Assembly: GCA_031472005.1 (NCBI GenBank)
Contig: PZJY01000004.1
Location: 2,516,556 to 2,580,555 of the forward strand
DNA: 64,000 nucleotides
Origin: Tetracladium setigerum
Taxonomy: Eukaryota > Ascomycota > Leotiomycetes > Helotiales
Direction of reading: 5' to 3'
Of the stretch, positions 22,387 through 35,100 are shown piece by piece (the first letter of the stretch is position 1; each line of letters starts with the position of its first letter). The position numbers were made by a program, and so were the translations under genes. A model generated the notes under the pieces. That model ran no database searches. It saw only the letters and a program-made list of their open reading frames with translations, and was not told where the DNA came from.

Positions 22387-25300
22387 ATGGCATTCTCTGA
22401 CGCGCATCTGCAGCACCACGAGGCATATTCCAACGCCCGCCTCCTCACTGACGTCTACACTCTATGCAATCCCGCATTCACAGAAGCCGCCTTCGTTGCT
22501 TGCCATAGCGACGCGCTCTCGAAGACCGTAAGGAGGTTGTCATATGAGGGCGAAGAAGAAGAAGACTTTGGGTGCTGGCTCCCACAGACGATGGATTTAG
22601 ATAATGGCGCCGTGCTATTGCAGCGCTCCTCCTCGCATCACTCGAATGCCTCGGCGAAGAGCACGCGCTCGCAGACTTTGAGGGCAAAGCCGCGAAAGTA
22701 CTCATCATACATCTCGAGTTCGGCGTCATCCATATCCGACAAGTCGTTGACTTCATTTCCCTCCTTTTCGCCTGAGTCACCGAGAGACCAACGGTCCTTC
22801 ATGCCCAAAACAGTCGATGGAACCGTCAAACACACTCGAAAATCTTCGGCTCCTTCTATAGTCGAGAGCCTGACGACTTCGGACCCATCTACCAAGCTTC
22901 GAAGTGCTCTTTTCGATGATGCCCCCTTAGCATTCTACACGTTCCTGGATCCATCCATCTTGCAAATGATGAGCATATCGAGAGGCTGATTGCACGCAAC
23001 GGAGCTGTTTCTTTAGTCAGGCAGATTTCGGAGGACTTAGCACAGCGGGATGCGCAGATATCTTCAATGAGGCGGAAGGCCGAAGACAGGGAGCGAGCCC
23101 TTCGGAAAATTATACTGGAATGTGGGTTGTCAAATCTGGATTTGGAAACTCGGCTGCGTATCTTGGAGGGAGAAAGGAGGGCACCAAGTATTTCGAGTCA
23201 AACAAGATCTTTGGCCCAGGAATCTGGATTGGAGGATCTAATGAGTGATGCTATGAGCGAGACGGTGGTGTTTGGGGAGATGGCTTCCGTGGACAACGAA
23301 GCGACCATACGTGCGACTGCTGCACTAAGAGCACTGGACGACCGACCAGCAGCTACCCAGAGAGGATGGAAAGATTACATATGGGGTGGAACTAGTAGGA
23401 AAACCAGCCGAGCGAGTAGCATCAACAGCGACAATGTCAACGGGTTTGATCCGACCTCAGCTCGACCCCTACCCAAGGGCCGCAAGACAGTTCTGCAAGG
23501 GGATTTGTTCCAGCCCCCAGGCTCACCTCGAAGTGCCGTTCGCTCCTCTAGCATGCAACCTCCTGTTGTGGACCAGGCAAAGGAAAGGAAACCTTCCGGC
23601 CTGGCTTCCTTTGCTCTACGTTTGGTTGCCGGTAATAGCGTTGTAGCTGCTCGCGATGGAGATAATATATCAAGCGATCGAGGAAGGGCGGAAAGTACAG
23701 GGACAAAGGATTCTACCAGGGCTCCGTCATCAGCAAGTACGAGAACGAACCCATCGAATCCTGTCAAAGTAGCTCCCAAGGCAATCCAACCACGTCGAGC
23801 CACCGCTGGTCATGGAGCTGTCAAAGCGCTCCCAGAACGATGGGATACCATGGGTGCCAGCCCTCAAGGCAACAAACCAAGTGGAAACGACAACTATGGT
23901 CCGGTAGAAATGGATACCATCTTACCACCTGATGAGCAGCCACCAACAATCACCCAGATATACAACAATCCATACAATCAAGAATTCCTCACGGATCGAT
24001 TTGGATTCATCTACGACCAACGTCGAAAGAAGAGGCAAAAGGAAGCAGCCGACAAGGTCCAAAAGAACAAAAGAGGGAGCAGGGTTGAAATGTTAAGCAA
24101 CGCACGAAGTGGTGCCTCCGCGGCGTATACTGAAGATGACGAGATTGGCGACGACGAAAGGCCAATCACACCAGTCTCTATTGATGACAAGGCTGAGGAT
24201 GGGAAGGCTGGAAAGCGATGGCAAGACTACCTGAAAATAGCAACATTTCCAACCGAACTCCTCTCACATACTCCTGCTGGAAGCCTCCCGGCTTTCGAGG
24301 TCATGGAGGGCAGCGGAGGTCCAAAGTCTCCTGGTATCACGACTGAAGAAAGAGGTTTCCTGCCAGCAATGAACAGTGCAACTTCCCAGGCCACAGTCAC
24401 CCTATCGTCCACGGCTGTCATTCTGAAGTCGAAGCCGTCTACTCCCCCTTCAGACACCACAATTGACGACCCGGAGCCTGTCAAATTACTTCTAAATCAA
24501 TTAGGAGAGGTTCATGATTCTCTTCAAAGGGACAAGACAGTTCGATGGAACGATTTTCTACGCAAGGTTCGTGCTGAGAGGAAACGCGATGGAGAAGCTG
24601 CTGCTGCTGCTCTCGCTGCTACAGGGGACAAGACTTCTCAACGACCGATGCCTGAAGCATCGCTAAACGATGGCGAAATCATTGGAGTTGCTGGATTGGG
24701 CAACAAGGGAAAGGTTGGGCGTGCCAAGTGGAACGAGTTCAAGACTCTTGTCCTTGGTGGTATCCCAGTTGCGTATAGAGCAAAGATCTGGGCGGAATGT
24801 TCAGGAGCTGCCGCTCTCCGTGTTCCTGGCTACTATGACGATCTTGTCGGTCAAAGTGAACTCGATGACGATCCAGCGATCATTGCTCAAATTCAGATGG
24901 ATATCAATCGAACACTCACCGACAACATCTTCTTCCGAAAAGGGCCTGGCGTTCAAAAGCTTGAAGAGGTTTTACTGGCATATTCGAGACGAAATATCGA
25001 GGTTGGATACTGTCAAGGGATGAATCTGATCACAGCCTGCCTTTTGCTCATCATGCCAACTGCGGAAGACGCCTTTTGGATCTTGACCTCCATCATCGAA
25101 AATATCCTTCCTCAAGGATACTACGATCACTCTCTTCTCGCTTCCCGAGCTGATCAGCAGGTGCTTCGTCAATACGTCTCTCAAATCCTCCCAAAATTGT
25201 CCGCTCACCTAGAGGATCTATCCATCGAACTCGAAGCCTTAACATTCCAATGGTTTCTTTCAGTCTTCACCGACTGTTTGTCAGCGGAAGCGTTGTTCCG

Positions 25301-25787
25301 AGTATGGGATGTTGTCTTTTGCACAAATGATGGCAGCACATTCTTGTTTCAAGTAGCACTCGCCCTACTCAAACTCAACGAGAAAGAGCTCTTACTGTGC
25401 GATACTCCAGCTGGCGTTTACACCTATATCAACCATCAAATGACCAACCACGCCATCAGCATCGACGGATTGATCCACGCCTCTGAAGGCCTCCGCAAAG
25501 TCGTCAAGCGAGAAGAGGTCGAAGTCCGTCGCGACAAAGCCATCGAAAATGAAGTCGAAATCGGCAGAGAAAGGGAAGAGCGAAACAAGAAACGCAAGGC
25601 CGACAGACTAGCGGCAATGAATACTGCGCCGCCGTCTTCAGAAACGCCCAAGAAAGCCTCGAGAGCGTCGAGTCGAGTGAAGGATGAGAGGATCAGTGAT
25701 ATAGCCGAGGAGGATCCGTTGGACGAGCTGACTTTGAGAAGTCCCATGCCTGTGGATGAGGTGAGGGAGTTGGTGTTGGGGAAGTGA
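22387..25787 (+). CDS. TBC-domain Rab GTPase-activating protein; frame broken in a C-run
   Basis: Stimulates GTP hydrolysis by a Rab-type GTPase in membrane traffic. The ATG at 22387 opens MAFSDAHLQHHEAYSNARL. A Ser-rich region is followed by a coiled coil (about 185-260), a disordered stretch rich in Ser/Pro/Lys, then the TBC domain (about 780-1010). The Arg finger is in QMDINR (Arg842) and the Gln finger in GYCQG (Gln877), matching IxxDxxR and YxQ. A charged helical tail (RREEVEVRRDKAIENEVE type) follows. Two frames meet at the C5 run 22922-22926. One missing C there restores a continuous path through SIHLANDEHIERLIARNGAV, a segment expected immediately before the coiled coil, giving 1133 residues. 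No convincing intron explains the shift. The order N-terminal coil then TBC resembles Gyp5/EVI5-type GAPs. Confidence 0.9.
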
Positions 25788-26397
25788 TTTGCGCGAAGTG
25801 AGTGAGTGGGATGGGGGAGACTTTTTCTGATTTTTGGCATTTTACTGCGGGTTGGTTGATATGATACCCCTGTTTTTTGAAAGATTAGAATCTCTGCTAG
25901 ATTATGTAGCCTGAGGTTGTTTTTTTGTTCGCGAATTTGAGAAGAATAGCAAAAGAAAATATGTCCTATACCTCGTGAAGTGGGCTGTGAGTCGCTTGTT
26001 GTATGTATCTCCTGGAGGTAAAATTACCAATTTCATCTAAGTATCAAATTGTTTGGCATTCACACGATAGAATTATTGCACCGTTCTGTACCCATAAGGC
26101 TCAGAAGAGGCACAAGTTCGTTTATAAAGGTTCTATTTACATCGGTATACTCCGTAAAAGGGCAGGACCTGGCAAATCGCCCACCCCAGCCTCGCGAAGA
26201 GGGGTGATCTTCGCCAAGACATCATGTTTATCTCCAAGCCCACCAAACGCGACTTCCAACAATCAACACCCCAAACCGCCTATTCAACCCACAACATACA
26301 GAAATTGCGCCGTTCGCATCGCATTGTCTTAATCTGCAGTACGTTACGGTTTACAATACGTCCAAAAGACAATTCAGATTCGGAATCCACCGCGAAG
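25788..26397. other. Intergenic between the TBC and hsk3 genes
   Basis: Downstream of the TBC gene and upstream of hsk3, both on the + strand. No other gene recognised. Confidence 0.4.
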
Positions 26398-27000
26398 ATG
26401 ACGTCCCGTCTGCCCTCCTCCTCGAATAACGCACCGCGTCTTTCGACGGCTCCGAGTAGTATTAAACCACGTCAACTTGTTTGTTTTACCTTTCTTTTGT
26501 CTTGCTTTTCCCTCTCCCTTCCTCTCACTCTATTCCCTCCCCAGATCCCTCCCCATCATATCACACACAGTACACACACCCTCGCTCTCTCCCCAGACCA
26601 ACAACCCAACCCAACTAACAACAACAAAATGACCTTAGGCACATCTCCACGCTCAACTAGCACAATTATCAGCGAATCTAGCTGATCTGGAGAATTTGTT
26701 AAGGATGACGAGTGTTCAGGCCGAGAGTGTTAGAGGGTTAGGAGCTTTTCATGGGGGTTGTGAGTGCTTTCTTTCTTTCTTTTTGTTTGAGGGGAAGAGG
26801 GATAGGGGGCAATGGAAGGAAATGGGAGGGATCCTGAACATAGGGGGATACAGGAAAAGACTTCATACTGACTTAAACTTCGAAATAGGTTCATGGCTGC
26901 CAGTAAAGTTCTAGGAGAGGAAACTATCGCAGGTGGAAGTGGTAATAACGGAGGTGGAGGGAATGGAGGACAGAGAGGGAGTGGGGAGAGTGATGATTGA
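26398..27000 (+). CDS. hsk3: DASH/Dam1 complex subunit Hsk3; frame broken in a G-run
   Basis: Small kinetochore protein of the DASH ring, which couples chromosomes to spindle microtubules. Exons 26398-26478, 26639-26759 and 26889-27000 are linked by introns GTTTGT...TTAG and GTGAGT...ATAG. The product starts MTSRLPSSSNNAPRLS. It then shows the Hsk3 helix (KPRQLAHLHAQLAQLSANL, ADLENLLRMTSVQAESVRGL), a GAFHGG turn, then FMAASKVLGEE and a Gly-rich acidic tail. Exon 3 is out of frame by one base. One additional G in the G5 run 26753-26757 would give HGGLFMAASKVLGEE, as expected for filamentous-fungal homologues, and a protein of 104 residues. The short length and broken frame make the gene easy to miss. 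Confidence 0.85.
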
Positions 27001-29016
27001 GGGTTGGGATTGGAATAGGGATATTGATGATCATGATGGTAACGACGATGAGAACGATAGTGGAAAAGGTCCAAAACTACATTGGGATATCAGGTAAGAG
27101 ACATGTTTAAGAGTCAATACCTGGCATACCCCACCTGTTGGAAAAAGAGGAGAAGAGGAGAAGAGAAGAGAAGAGAAGACAACGGGGGTAACTTTTCAAG
27201 CGGATGGCGTTACAAGGCTCTTGGGGATTACCCGCCACAAGATAAACTTAGACAAAGAGCTGTAGCAGAGAGGAACGGAGCCTTACGAGCCGTACTCCCA
27301 ATTATTCCACAGAATTAGGACATATCAGCACATCGAAAGGGAGAGAAAGTTCTTGAACCGTTCTTTCCCTATGCAAAAAATGTCCCTTCTTCCCTACACC
27401 ATCATTTTCATGCAATTGTGCTCCTCCTTTATACGCCGCGAGTCGCAGGTAGAATAAATCCAGTGGAAGTAAGAAAACGAAGCTAGAAAATATACCTTTT
27501 AAGAGAAGTACTTCTTTTTGTCTACACTCACCTCCTGCAGTTAATGGCGGAGACGATATCTATCTATCTTGAGGAATGCAATGTAGCTTGAAAAGGAGAA
27601 GTGCTAGCAATACAAACAGATACTTAAATTATGATCTAGACACTCGTCGAGTAGACTAGACTATTTTTCAAAAAAGAAAGGAAGTTATAGCCAAAAACCA
27701 ACACTTCGCTATACCGTTTCATCCGCGTTTCTGTACCTACCTACCTACTACACATTACAAACAATGTCGAGGGCGATCAGTATATCTTTCCCGGTCAATA
27801 AAATATCAATTTCAGAATACAACAATAGAGTCAAAAACTTTAAGGTGGGAGGAGACAACATCATTTGAATTGTCGTCCTCTTTATATTCCACGTCGTAAA
27901 GAAATGGTTTATTATGTTAAGTTTCCCTTAGGAAATTAGGAGCCAAGTTAACTAGTCTTGCGGAAATAGTGAAGTTAGGTATGAGATGACTCTTTTTCTC
28001 ATCTCTATCCTTCTCGTTAGTCAGTTCACACAGCATTCTATATTATACATTGACTTCTCATAATCAGAGAAGTAAATTGGTACCGATCACACACAAAAAA
28101 GATATTCTCAAAACCCAAAGGGAGTGAAGAAAAAGACGAGCAGGAGAATAAGTTTGATTTAAAACTCTCCATTCATTCATTGAACCCGATCAGATCAGGC
28201 ATCATCTCTCAAGTAACTATTATTACTCCCACTCCCTCTCCTCGCTTTCGTTAATCTATTCCGTGAGCTTTCGCACTCACTCGCTCGCTCCCAGTCTCCC
28301 ATATTGCGCGCATAAAATTTCTATAAGCGTCTTGCATAGTAGCAAGTGATTCAAGCAAGCAAGTGATCAACTCAAATCAACCCCCGAACAAGCAAGCCAG
28401 AAAAAGTCAGTTGACCACAGCAAACAAAAAAAATTGCAATAGGCAGTCAAGCAAACCCGGCCAAACCATGCATGCGTCATAAGCAGAGAACAAAAAAAGG
28501 TTTCCAGGTATCAATCAGATCAAGGTATCATAATGCTCCCCTTCCCCCACCGCTGCCCGTCCCCCATCCATCATCCCATTCATAAGCTTCGTGAAGATTC
28601 CTTCCCTTCGCCCTCCATTCCTCCCAACCTCCACCCGAACATGTCTATTAAGCCCACACACGATTGATTGATATCGAATCCGCCTTCTTCTCAGATCAAA
28701 CCATGTAAAAACAAACGATTGGTATCAAAGTATTCGCAGTGCAACGCAACCTCGCAAAAACAACCCCAAAAAAATCCAGACAAATATTCCTCCCATTCCC
28801 AACACTTGCTTTGTATGATGCGCGTTGAACAATCCAAAAAAGACCCGAAAAGCAGATAGATCCCCTCCCTCCAGTCCCGCGATAATGAAAGAGAGGAAAG
28901 GAGTGGAAAACGTAAGAGCCTGTCCCAGATGTCCCGAAAGGTTTAATCAAACTCCTCCTCTACCGGTATGAAGAACTCCTGTTGTATCGAAAAAAACCGA
29001 AGTGAAGATCTTACAA
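27001..29016. other. Convergent intergenic, probably including the areA 3' UTR
   Basis: Lies between the hsk3 and areA stop codons. It holds a GAGAA/GAAGA purine tract at 27142-27182, CTAC repeats at 27735-27750 and AT-rich sequence. The first few hundred bases upstream of coordinate 29017 would be the areA 3' UTR. The A. nidulans areA 3' UTR is known to control transcript stability, but I cannot identify the element by eye. Confidence 0.4.
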
Positions 29017-32000
29017 TCACAAACTCATGGTGAGCCATTCCCACTCTTGGGGCCTGTGCCAGTTCCATTCTGGCCGGGTATCATTGAAGGTTGGCCTCCG
29101 TTCATGCCGGCCATTCCCATTCCTGGTCCCAATGGTCTTGCAGACATGCCAAACCCGTTGACGAGGCCCATGTTCGACATGCTGCCTCCTGCTGGGACTA
29201 GACCCATTCCTATTGACTTTGCCGCCTCGTTGGATCCTGTCGAGTTCTCTGGCGAGTCGATATCCATGCTCTCAACTGCACTGACGCTCTTGCTGTGTCT
29301 TCGTTGTCTCTTAGGTGCGACGGCAACGTTTGAGCGAGGCATGCTAGAAGCTGTTGCCCCAGGGCCAGGAGCTGCTTTGGGAGGAGCAGCTGCAATCGGG
29401 ACTACGCCTTTACCGCCACTAATTCCCGTTGCACCAACCGAAGATCCGGCCGAACCATGGTATGAAGTTGGAGTACTTGCAGTGCTTCCGCCGTTGCCTA
29501 CGGATCCGGAGACTGATTGGGGACTTGCGCTTTCGTTGGCACTTCTTGCTGGATTACTGTTCGGGGTTGTAGCTTGTACTGGAGCAGTAGAATTCGAAGT
29601 TGTCGCAACTATTGAGTTCTTCCTTGTCCCCGGTCCGCTGATTGTTCCAATTTTCTTGGAAGCCCGAGTTGAAGCCCCTCCGGAAGCCCCAATAGGTAAA
29701 GATGCCCCAGATCCACGGTTTCTTTTCTTGATCACATCGGTTTTCAGAGAAAGTGGCCGAACTACACCGTGGAGCTTCAGGAACAGGCCACAAGCGTTGC
29801 ATAAAGGATGCCCCTCCGGGTTTCGTCGCCACAAAGGTGTAGTTTGAGTGAAGCAGTTTGTACAAGTCGTAGGGATGCCATTATCGCCTTGTCCACCAGC
29901 CGCGCCAACCAAGTTCGTTGCAGAACCATGCTTCGAACCACCGGGGAAGACGGCCGACTTGGAGCAACCGACGAAAATCCAGACATAGTACCGGCATCTG
30001 GTGGGGAGTTTGGGTTCGACTGAGCCATCTGCTCGAACATACTACGCTGGCCCAAAAGTGAGGTATTGGGAGTCGAAGCAGTCCGAGGAATTTTCGGTCT
30101 CCTATCATTGCCGTTTCTCGCACGGTTATCAGCAACTGATTGAGCAGATAGATGACCACGACCTAGAGAACCACCAGATCCATCCCACTCGACGCCTACA
30201 TCCCCAGTAGTACCTCCAATTGTGACTTGTTTCCGAGGAGGTCCTGCAGGGTATCGAGCAGCTTGTGTATTGAATTGCCCAGGTAAACTGGCATCCCATT
30301 GCAAGCCGCCACTCATGTCCATATTTGGGTCATCCATTGGAGATTGAGTATAGTCATTTTGCAGCATCAGAGTCCGGTCTGCAAACGCCGTGCCTTCGTC
30401 ATCCTCATTGTCCGAATCTCCGCCAAATGAAAAGATATTCTCATGACCCAAGCTCACACCAGGAGATCTCCCTGAAAGATCTGGCTGGAAGACCTGGGAG
30501 GGGTCGATATGTTGCGACATACCATATTGACCAGAAGCGGGAAAAGAATTTGCTGGTCCAGCGGAAGTCGTTACAGCAGTAAACATGGAGCCTCCATTGG
30601 CATTATACATATATTGAGGTGCCATAGAGTTTGACAGGCTGGAAGGACCATGGGAGAAGTTGTGTTGTCTTGGAGGCCGCATATCCATATTATGCTGTCC
30701 AAAATACATTTGCTCGTTCTCGGGAATCGGCTGTGGTGTGGAAGCAGTGGATGGGTAGGCACTGGGCGGGGGCGAGTAGTAGTCATTTGAGTTTAAAGAG
30801 GAGGATGGCATCGAGGCATTATTATACATGGCAGAAAATGGGCCATGTTGAACGAGGGGAGAGTGTGATGGAGAGAAATTGAAGTTCTGTTGGTAGGGTC
30901 CAGCAGAAGTGATTATTGGGTCGTGATCCATATTAAAAGTGTCCAGTTGGAAGGGAATGCCAGGAAGTCCATGGTGCATGAGGTGAGGGGGGTGTGACTG
31001 GTCAAGTGAGTACTCGTGTATATCAACGTCGTTATCATGATCTTGTTGTATCATTACAGTATTGATGGCTGGGACCCGGGGAGAGAAATCGGCGGGTCGT
31101 TTACGGGGCTATTGATTGTCAGATCCATCCATGATCAGCAGCGGATGCTTAAAAAGCAAAAATGAACCAAAAGAAGTAAGTACTCACGCGTCTCTCATCG
31201 ATGCTAGTCTTGCGGACATGCCTCTGAACATAGTTGAATTCTTCATTAGTCCGCTGGTGATGTTGAGTGACCGGCACGGATTGGGGGACGACAAATTGAG
31301 CAGGTTCCTTTCGCATCTTGATGGGAATTGCGGATGCCACACTATTAGTTGACTTGTCTGCATCTCTTCTCAGTTCTGGTGATGGCGAGTTTCCGAGTCC
31401 GGCGGGAGTAGAAATATTATCAGAGAAAATGAAATCGTCGAGGTTCATCGCATCTTGATTGTTGTCAACAGTGAGGTTATTTGCAGTCGCCGTATGGTGA
31501 TCTGAAGATTTTCGAAGAAGGGAGATTCCACTTGGACCACTCGAGAGATTCTGCTTAGATTTCCTGTCACAGACTCTCGTTAGTAATGATGTACACATCT
31601 CAAAAGGCGCAAAGCGCATACCGAGCTGCTTCTTCCTGCTGCTTGCGCTTCCGCAGACTCATAGCCATCATGCGCCATGTGAGATTTTCCATCCGTTCCT
31701 GGTTTGGCAATTGCCTTCTGGTTTTGCTGTACAGGCGCCATATCTGTGTAGCCAGAGGATCCTTCTTCTGCATCTCATCCGGGCTTTCAAACTCGTCGTC
31801 TGCGGCATCGTCCTTCCATGTTTGGAAGAAGCTCTCGCGCAGCAATTCCTTGCGCGCACTGTTTCCAGCTGAGAGATCCAGCTTGTTCAGAGCGCTTGCG
31901 CTCGAGTCTGTCGGGCTGGGGTGAGTAGTGTACGGGATGGGGAATGCGGTCGATGTGGAAGAGTCTGGTCCCGGGTTCTGGTCGGGTCTGCGTGGGAAGC

Positions 32001-32139
32001 GAAAGTCGTGCTCTGTTATTGAAGTCGCGGAAGATGGTGTCTGATTGAACTGAGGCTCCCCACTGGTATTGAAAGAGGTGGTGGACGAGGTGATTTTGCG
32101 AACGAGTTTTCCCCCACGCTCCTCGTACACTCCAGACAT
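29017..32139 (-). CDS. areA: GATA transcription factor AreA/NIT2, global nitrogen regulator; two single-base frame breaks
   Basis: Activates genes for secondary nitrogen sources when ammonium and glutamine are scarce. Exons 32139-31622, 31563-31188 and 31108-29017. The N-terminal region has the AreA-specific block QIWRLYSKTRRQLPNQERME and LTWRMMAMSLRK, and exon 3 begins with PRKRPADFSPRVPAINT. The GATA finger is C714-x2-C717-x17-C735-x2-C738 (TTPLWRRNPEGHPLCNACGL), then LKLHGVVRPLSLKTDVIKKR. The frame is interrupted at a C4 run (+ strand 29943-29946), just upstream of the finger, and at a second C4 run (29049-29052). With one C restored at each, the protein is about 995 residues and ends QEWEWLTMSL, the conserved AreA terminus implicated in NmrA interaction. 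Without them the finger would not be made. NIT2 is of similar length (about 1036). Confidence 0.95.
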
Positions 32140-35100
32140 TTTGGGCCGACAGCCTTCACCGGACAGCCCACTCGTCCAAATGCTACAGCTCCAAAGCAGC
32201 CGAAATCCGCTGCCAATGCTCAGGGTTGTCTGCTTCTCCGAATAATGTAGGGAAGCTGCGGTGGATTGCTTGTTCCCTCCACGATCTCAAGCCAGCTGGG
32301 GGGTTTTTTGGTGTTGGCGATGCTGACCTTTTTTGGCTTGAGGGAAGTGACAAAGAAGAAGTGTGAGGATAATGATGTCGCTGCTCTCAAGAGGATTCCG
32401 AAGTGAGAGCGATGCGTCGCAATTTGGTGGGGCGCCGCTGTAGAGGAAGTTGAGTGAAGTGGGACGGGGGAGACGGCGATTAATTTTGATGAGCAGGGGG
32501 GTGAGCAACTACCTCAGGATGGCAGCAGTCCAGTGTGGCACTGGCTGGCAGTGACTTCCAGTCTCTGGGGATCTTGCTGGCTTTGAAAGTCGAGACAAAG
32601 GGCACCGAGTGGACTGTGAACCTGAGTTTGAAGTTGCTAGATGATGGACCCTGAGATGCGCACTTTGAGTCTTTGATACATGAAAAATGCTAAGACTTGC
32701 TTTGCTGACAACACAACACGGTATCCTTCCTCGAGTATAGTAGTCGCAGAATGAATGGAGCGCGGTATATCCGTTCCGTTGGAAGGAACTTGGTCGCACT
32801 CTCTTTTCAAGTGCAACGACGACAAAGAGGATGGGCTTCCGAAGTACTCGCTCTCTCTCTCACACACTCTCTAGCTGCAGAACGACGTCCCTGTCCTCGT
32901 CCCTCGTTCTCCGATCGGCAGTATTTTTTTTGGTGGTGGTGGAGTCTGAAGTGTTTGGGAATATCGACGGGGGTTGCGCCAGTCAGATCGGAGAATCTTC
33001 GCCTCCATGCAAATGCTATGCAGTAACCCTGTTGTCCGTAGCGTTGGAGTGGAGTGAGTCGTGGGTTGAAAGCGGCGCGAAGTCATGGATTGTATATTGT
33101 CGCTATTTGAGTATGGGAGGGGTGTAAATAGGATATTAGTGAGAGGGAGAGTGAGAGAGATGCTGTTCTATGAGGAGAAAGCCATTCTTCTGTCCGGAAA
33201 GTTTAAGCGATTCATGGGTCAGTCATTATTTAGACGAGGAGAATGTAAACAAATGCCTCCTCCATCCACCACTTCCATCGCTTCCATCGAGATCTCGCTC
33301 CAACGTCAAAGGCGCAACGCTTCTCGAAGTCGAGTACAGCCAGCAAGCACCTGCGGCATACAGGGACGGATGTTGGAAGCACAAACAGAGACAGCTGTGA
33401 TGCACAAGACGCCGATGCCATGCGAGGGAATCCTCTATTTCACCTGACACATGCACACCACCCCCTTCACCATCCGACGTCTGTAAATTGAATCTCCAAT
33501 ATTCTCCAATTTCTCCATAGTCTCCCGCTGTAGCTTTGCGGATTCCATGTCCACTTACACTGGAACGCACGGCAATAAGTGACTTATTGGGTAATCCTCT
33601 CAAGGCAGAGTATGCGGAGTATAGAAATGAAAATGGGAGACCGTAGGATGTCAACACGACTACTGTATTCTCTGATCTCAAACGCGTGTGGTTGGTATAC
33701 GGAATCGACGTCGAGAACGGAGTACGAGCAGGGAAGGCATCCCGCCCTCGCTAGAGTTAACTCAAATTCAAGGGTCTTCAGTGGTGGATTCAGGCCTGCT
33801 GCTTTGTCCCTGAATTGCCTATTTGTGTGAGAGGATGTGGGGGTAAAGTTGCCCCTCCAAAGAAAAGAATGCCCATCTTGGGAATGTGACAACATCACTC
33901 ATCACTTGTTTGAAAGAGAAAAAAACGTTGAAAAAAGTATAGACTTTGTACCTCAATATTGACAAGAGGTTAACTCTGAAGAGAGCTACAGTATCGAAAA
34001 AGGCCGCAAGCGCGGACGATATAATTTCACCCACGAATTTCAGCGACGAGAGCTCCGTTCACCGTAATTTAATATATCGGTTTCTGATGGGTCTCGGCGA
34101 CTCGGCCGGCAATGCACGAAAGCCCACGCTTTTCTATTCAAAGCAGCGCCGATATTCATTTCTTCTAATTGGATGATCCCTCAACTTCCTGTCTCTAAGT
34201 GACGTCCTAAAAGGACGCCTCCCTACGAAATGTTGGTAAGTGGATTCTGATTCGTTGAGAAATATATATCGAGAAGTGTCTACGACTCATGTTTGTCCGG
34301 ATCCCAACGTTTATCAAAGACTACAGTAGTAATGTCCTTCCATCCGCCATCAGAGCGCAAATTAACTTAATCAGCCTTTGCAGGACATTGATGATTGGCT
34401 GCCGTGGAGTTACGGAGTGCTTGCTACTTAGCACATATGTGCAGAGTCATATTCCAGCGGCAATGCGGTTTTCCACCCGCCTGCGAGCGAGATGATTGAT
34501 CCACTGCCACATGGAAGGAGCATCAGTTATTCTGAAGAATAAGAAACCATAAAAATGCGGAGGGTTAAAAATGGCCTTCTCAATCTGGACGCTGATGGAA
34601 GTGAAGGTTACCGTAGCGTGGGGTGGTTTTGTCCCAACCACCCCTCCAGATCTGACGGCCAGGCCTTTGACGTCCTGCTTTGAGGAAGGACGACAGCCTT
34701 ACTGTATGAAGTTTTTTTCGGGTCTGGACGCGGGAGGATGAGCGGAAGCTAGAAAAGATTCAAGATGCTTTAGAGAAAAGTGCCGCAGGAGTTTTGCGCT
34801 TTGGCAAAACTTAATTCCTCCCAAACGTTCAACTAATAATGCTCGATCTTCTCCCGAAAGAGCGATGTTCAGACGAGATGCTCAGATGTCATCCTGCTGT
34901 ACCTTAAGACCGATATATCTTGGCGCTAATTCGATCGGTACATATCCTCCGTACCATAGCTCTGTTGCAAAAGCAGCACGACGCCACAGGCTCTAGATCC
35001 GGACAATGATATTTAAGATGCACACGACTGAGAATTTTCCCTCTAGCGAAAGGAAAAAGATGGCAGGAGGAGGAGTTAAGTGGGCGAACGAAAGATTCCG

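Noticed and set aside
29017..32139. Programmed ribosomal frameshifting as the explanation of the two areA breaks
   Set aside because: No slippery heptamer plus downstream structure is evident, AreA homologues are read in one frame, and the same -1 pattern at G/C runs appears in unrelated genes.
33226..33681. 151-codon minus-strand frame upstream of areA
   Set aside because: No homology recognised and no clear start context; the region is likely regulatory or intergenic.
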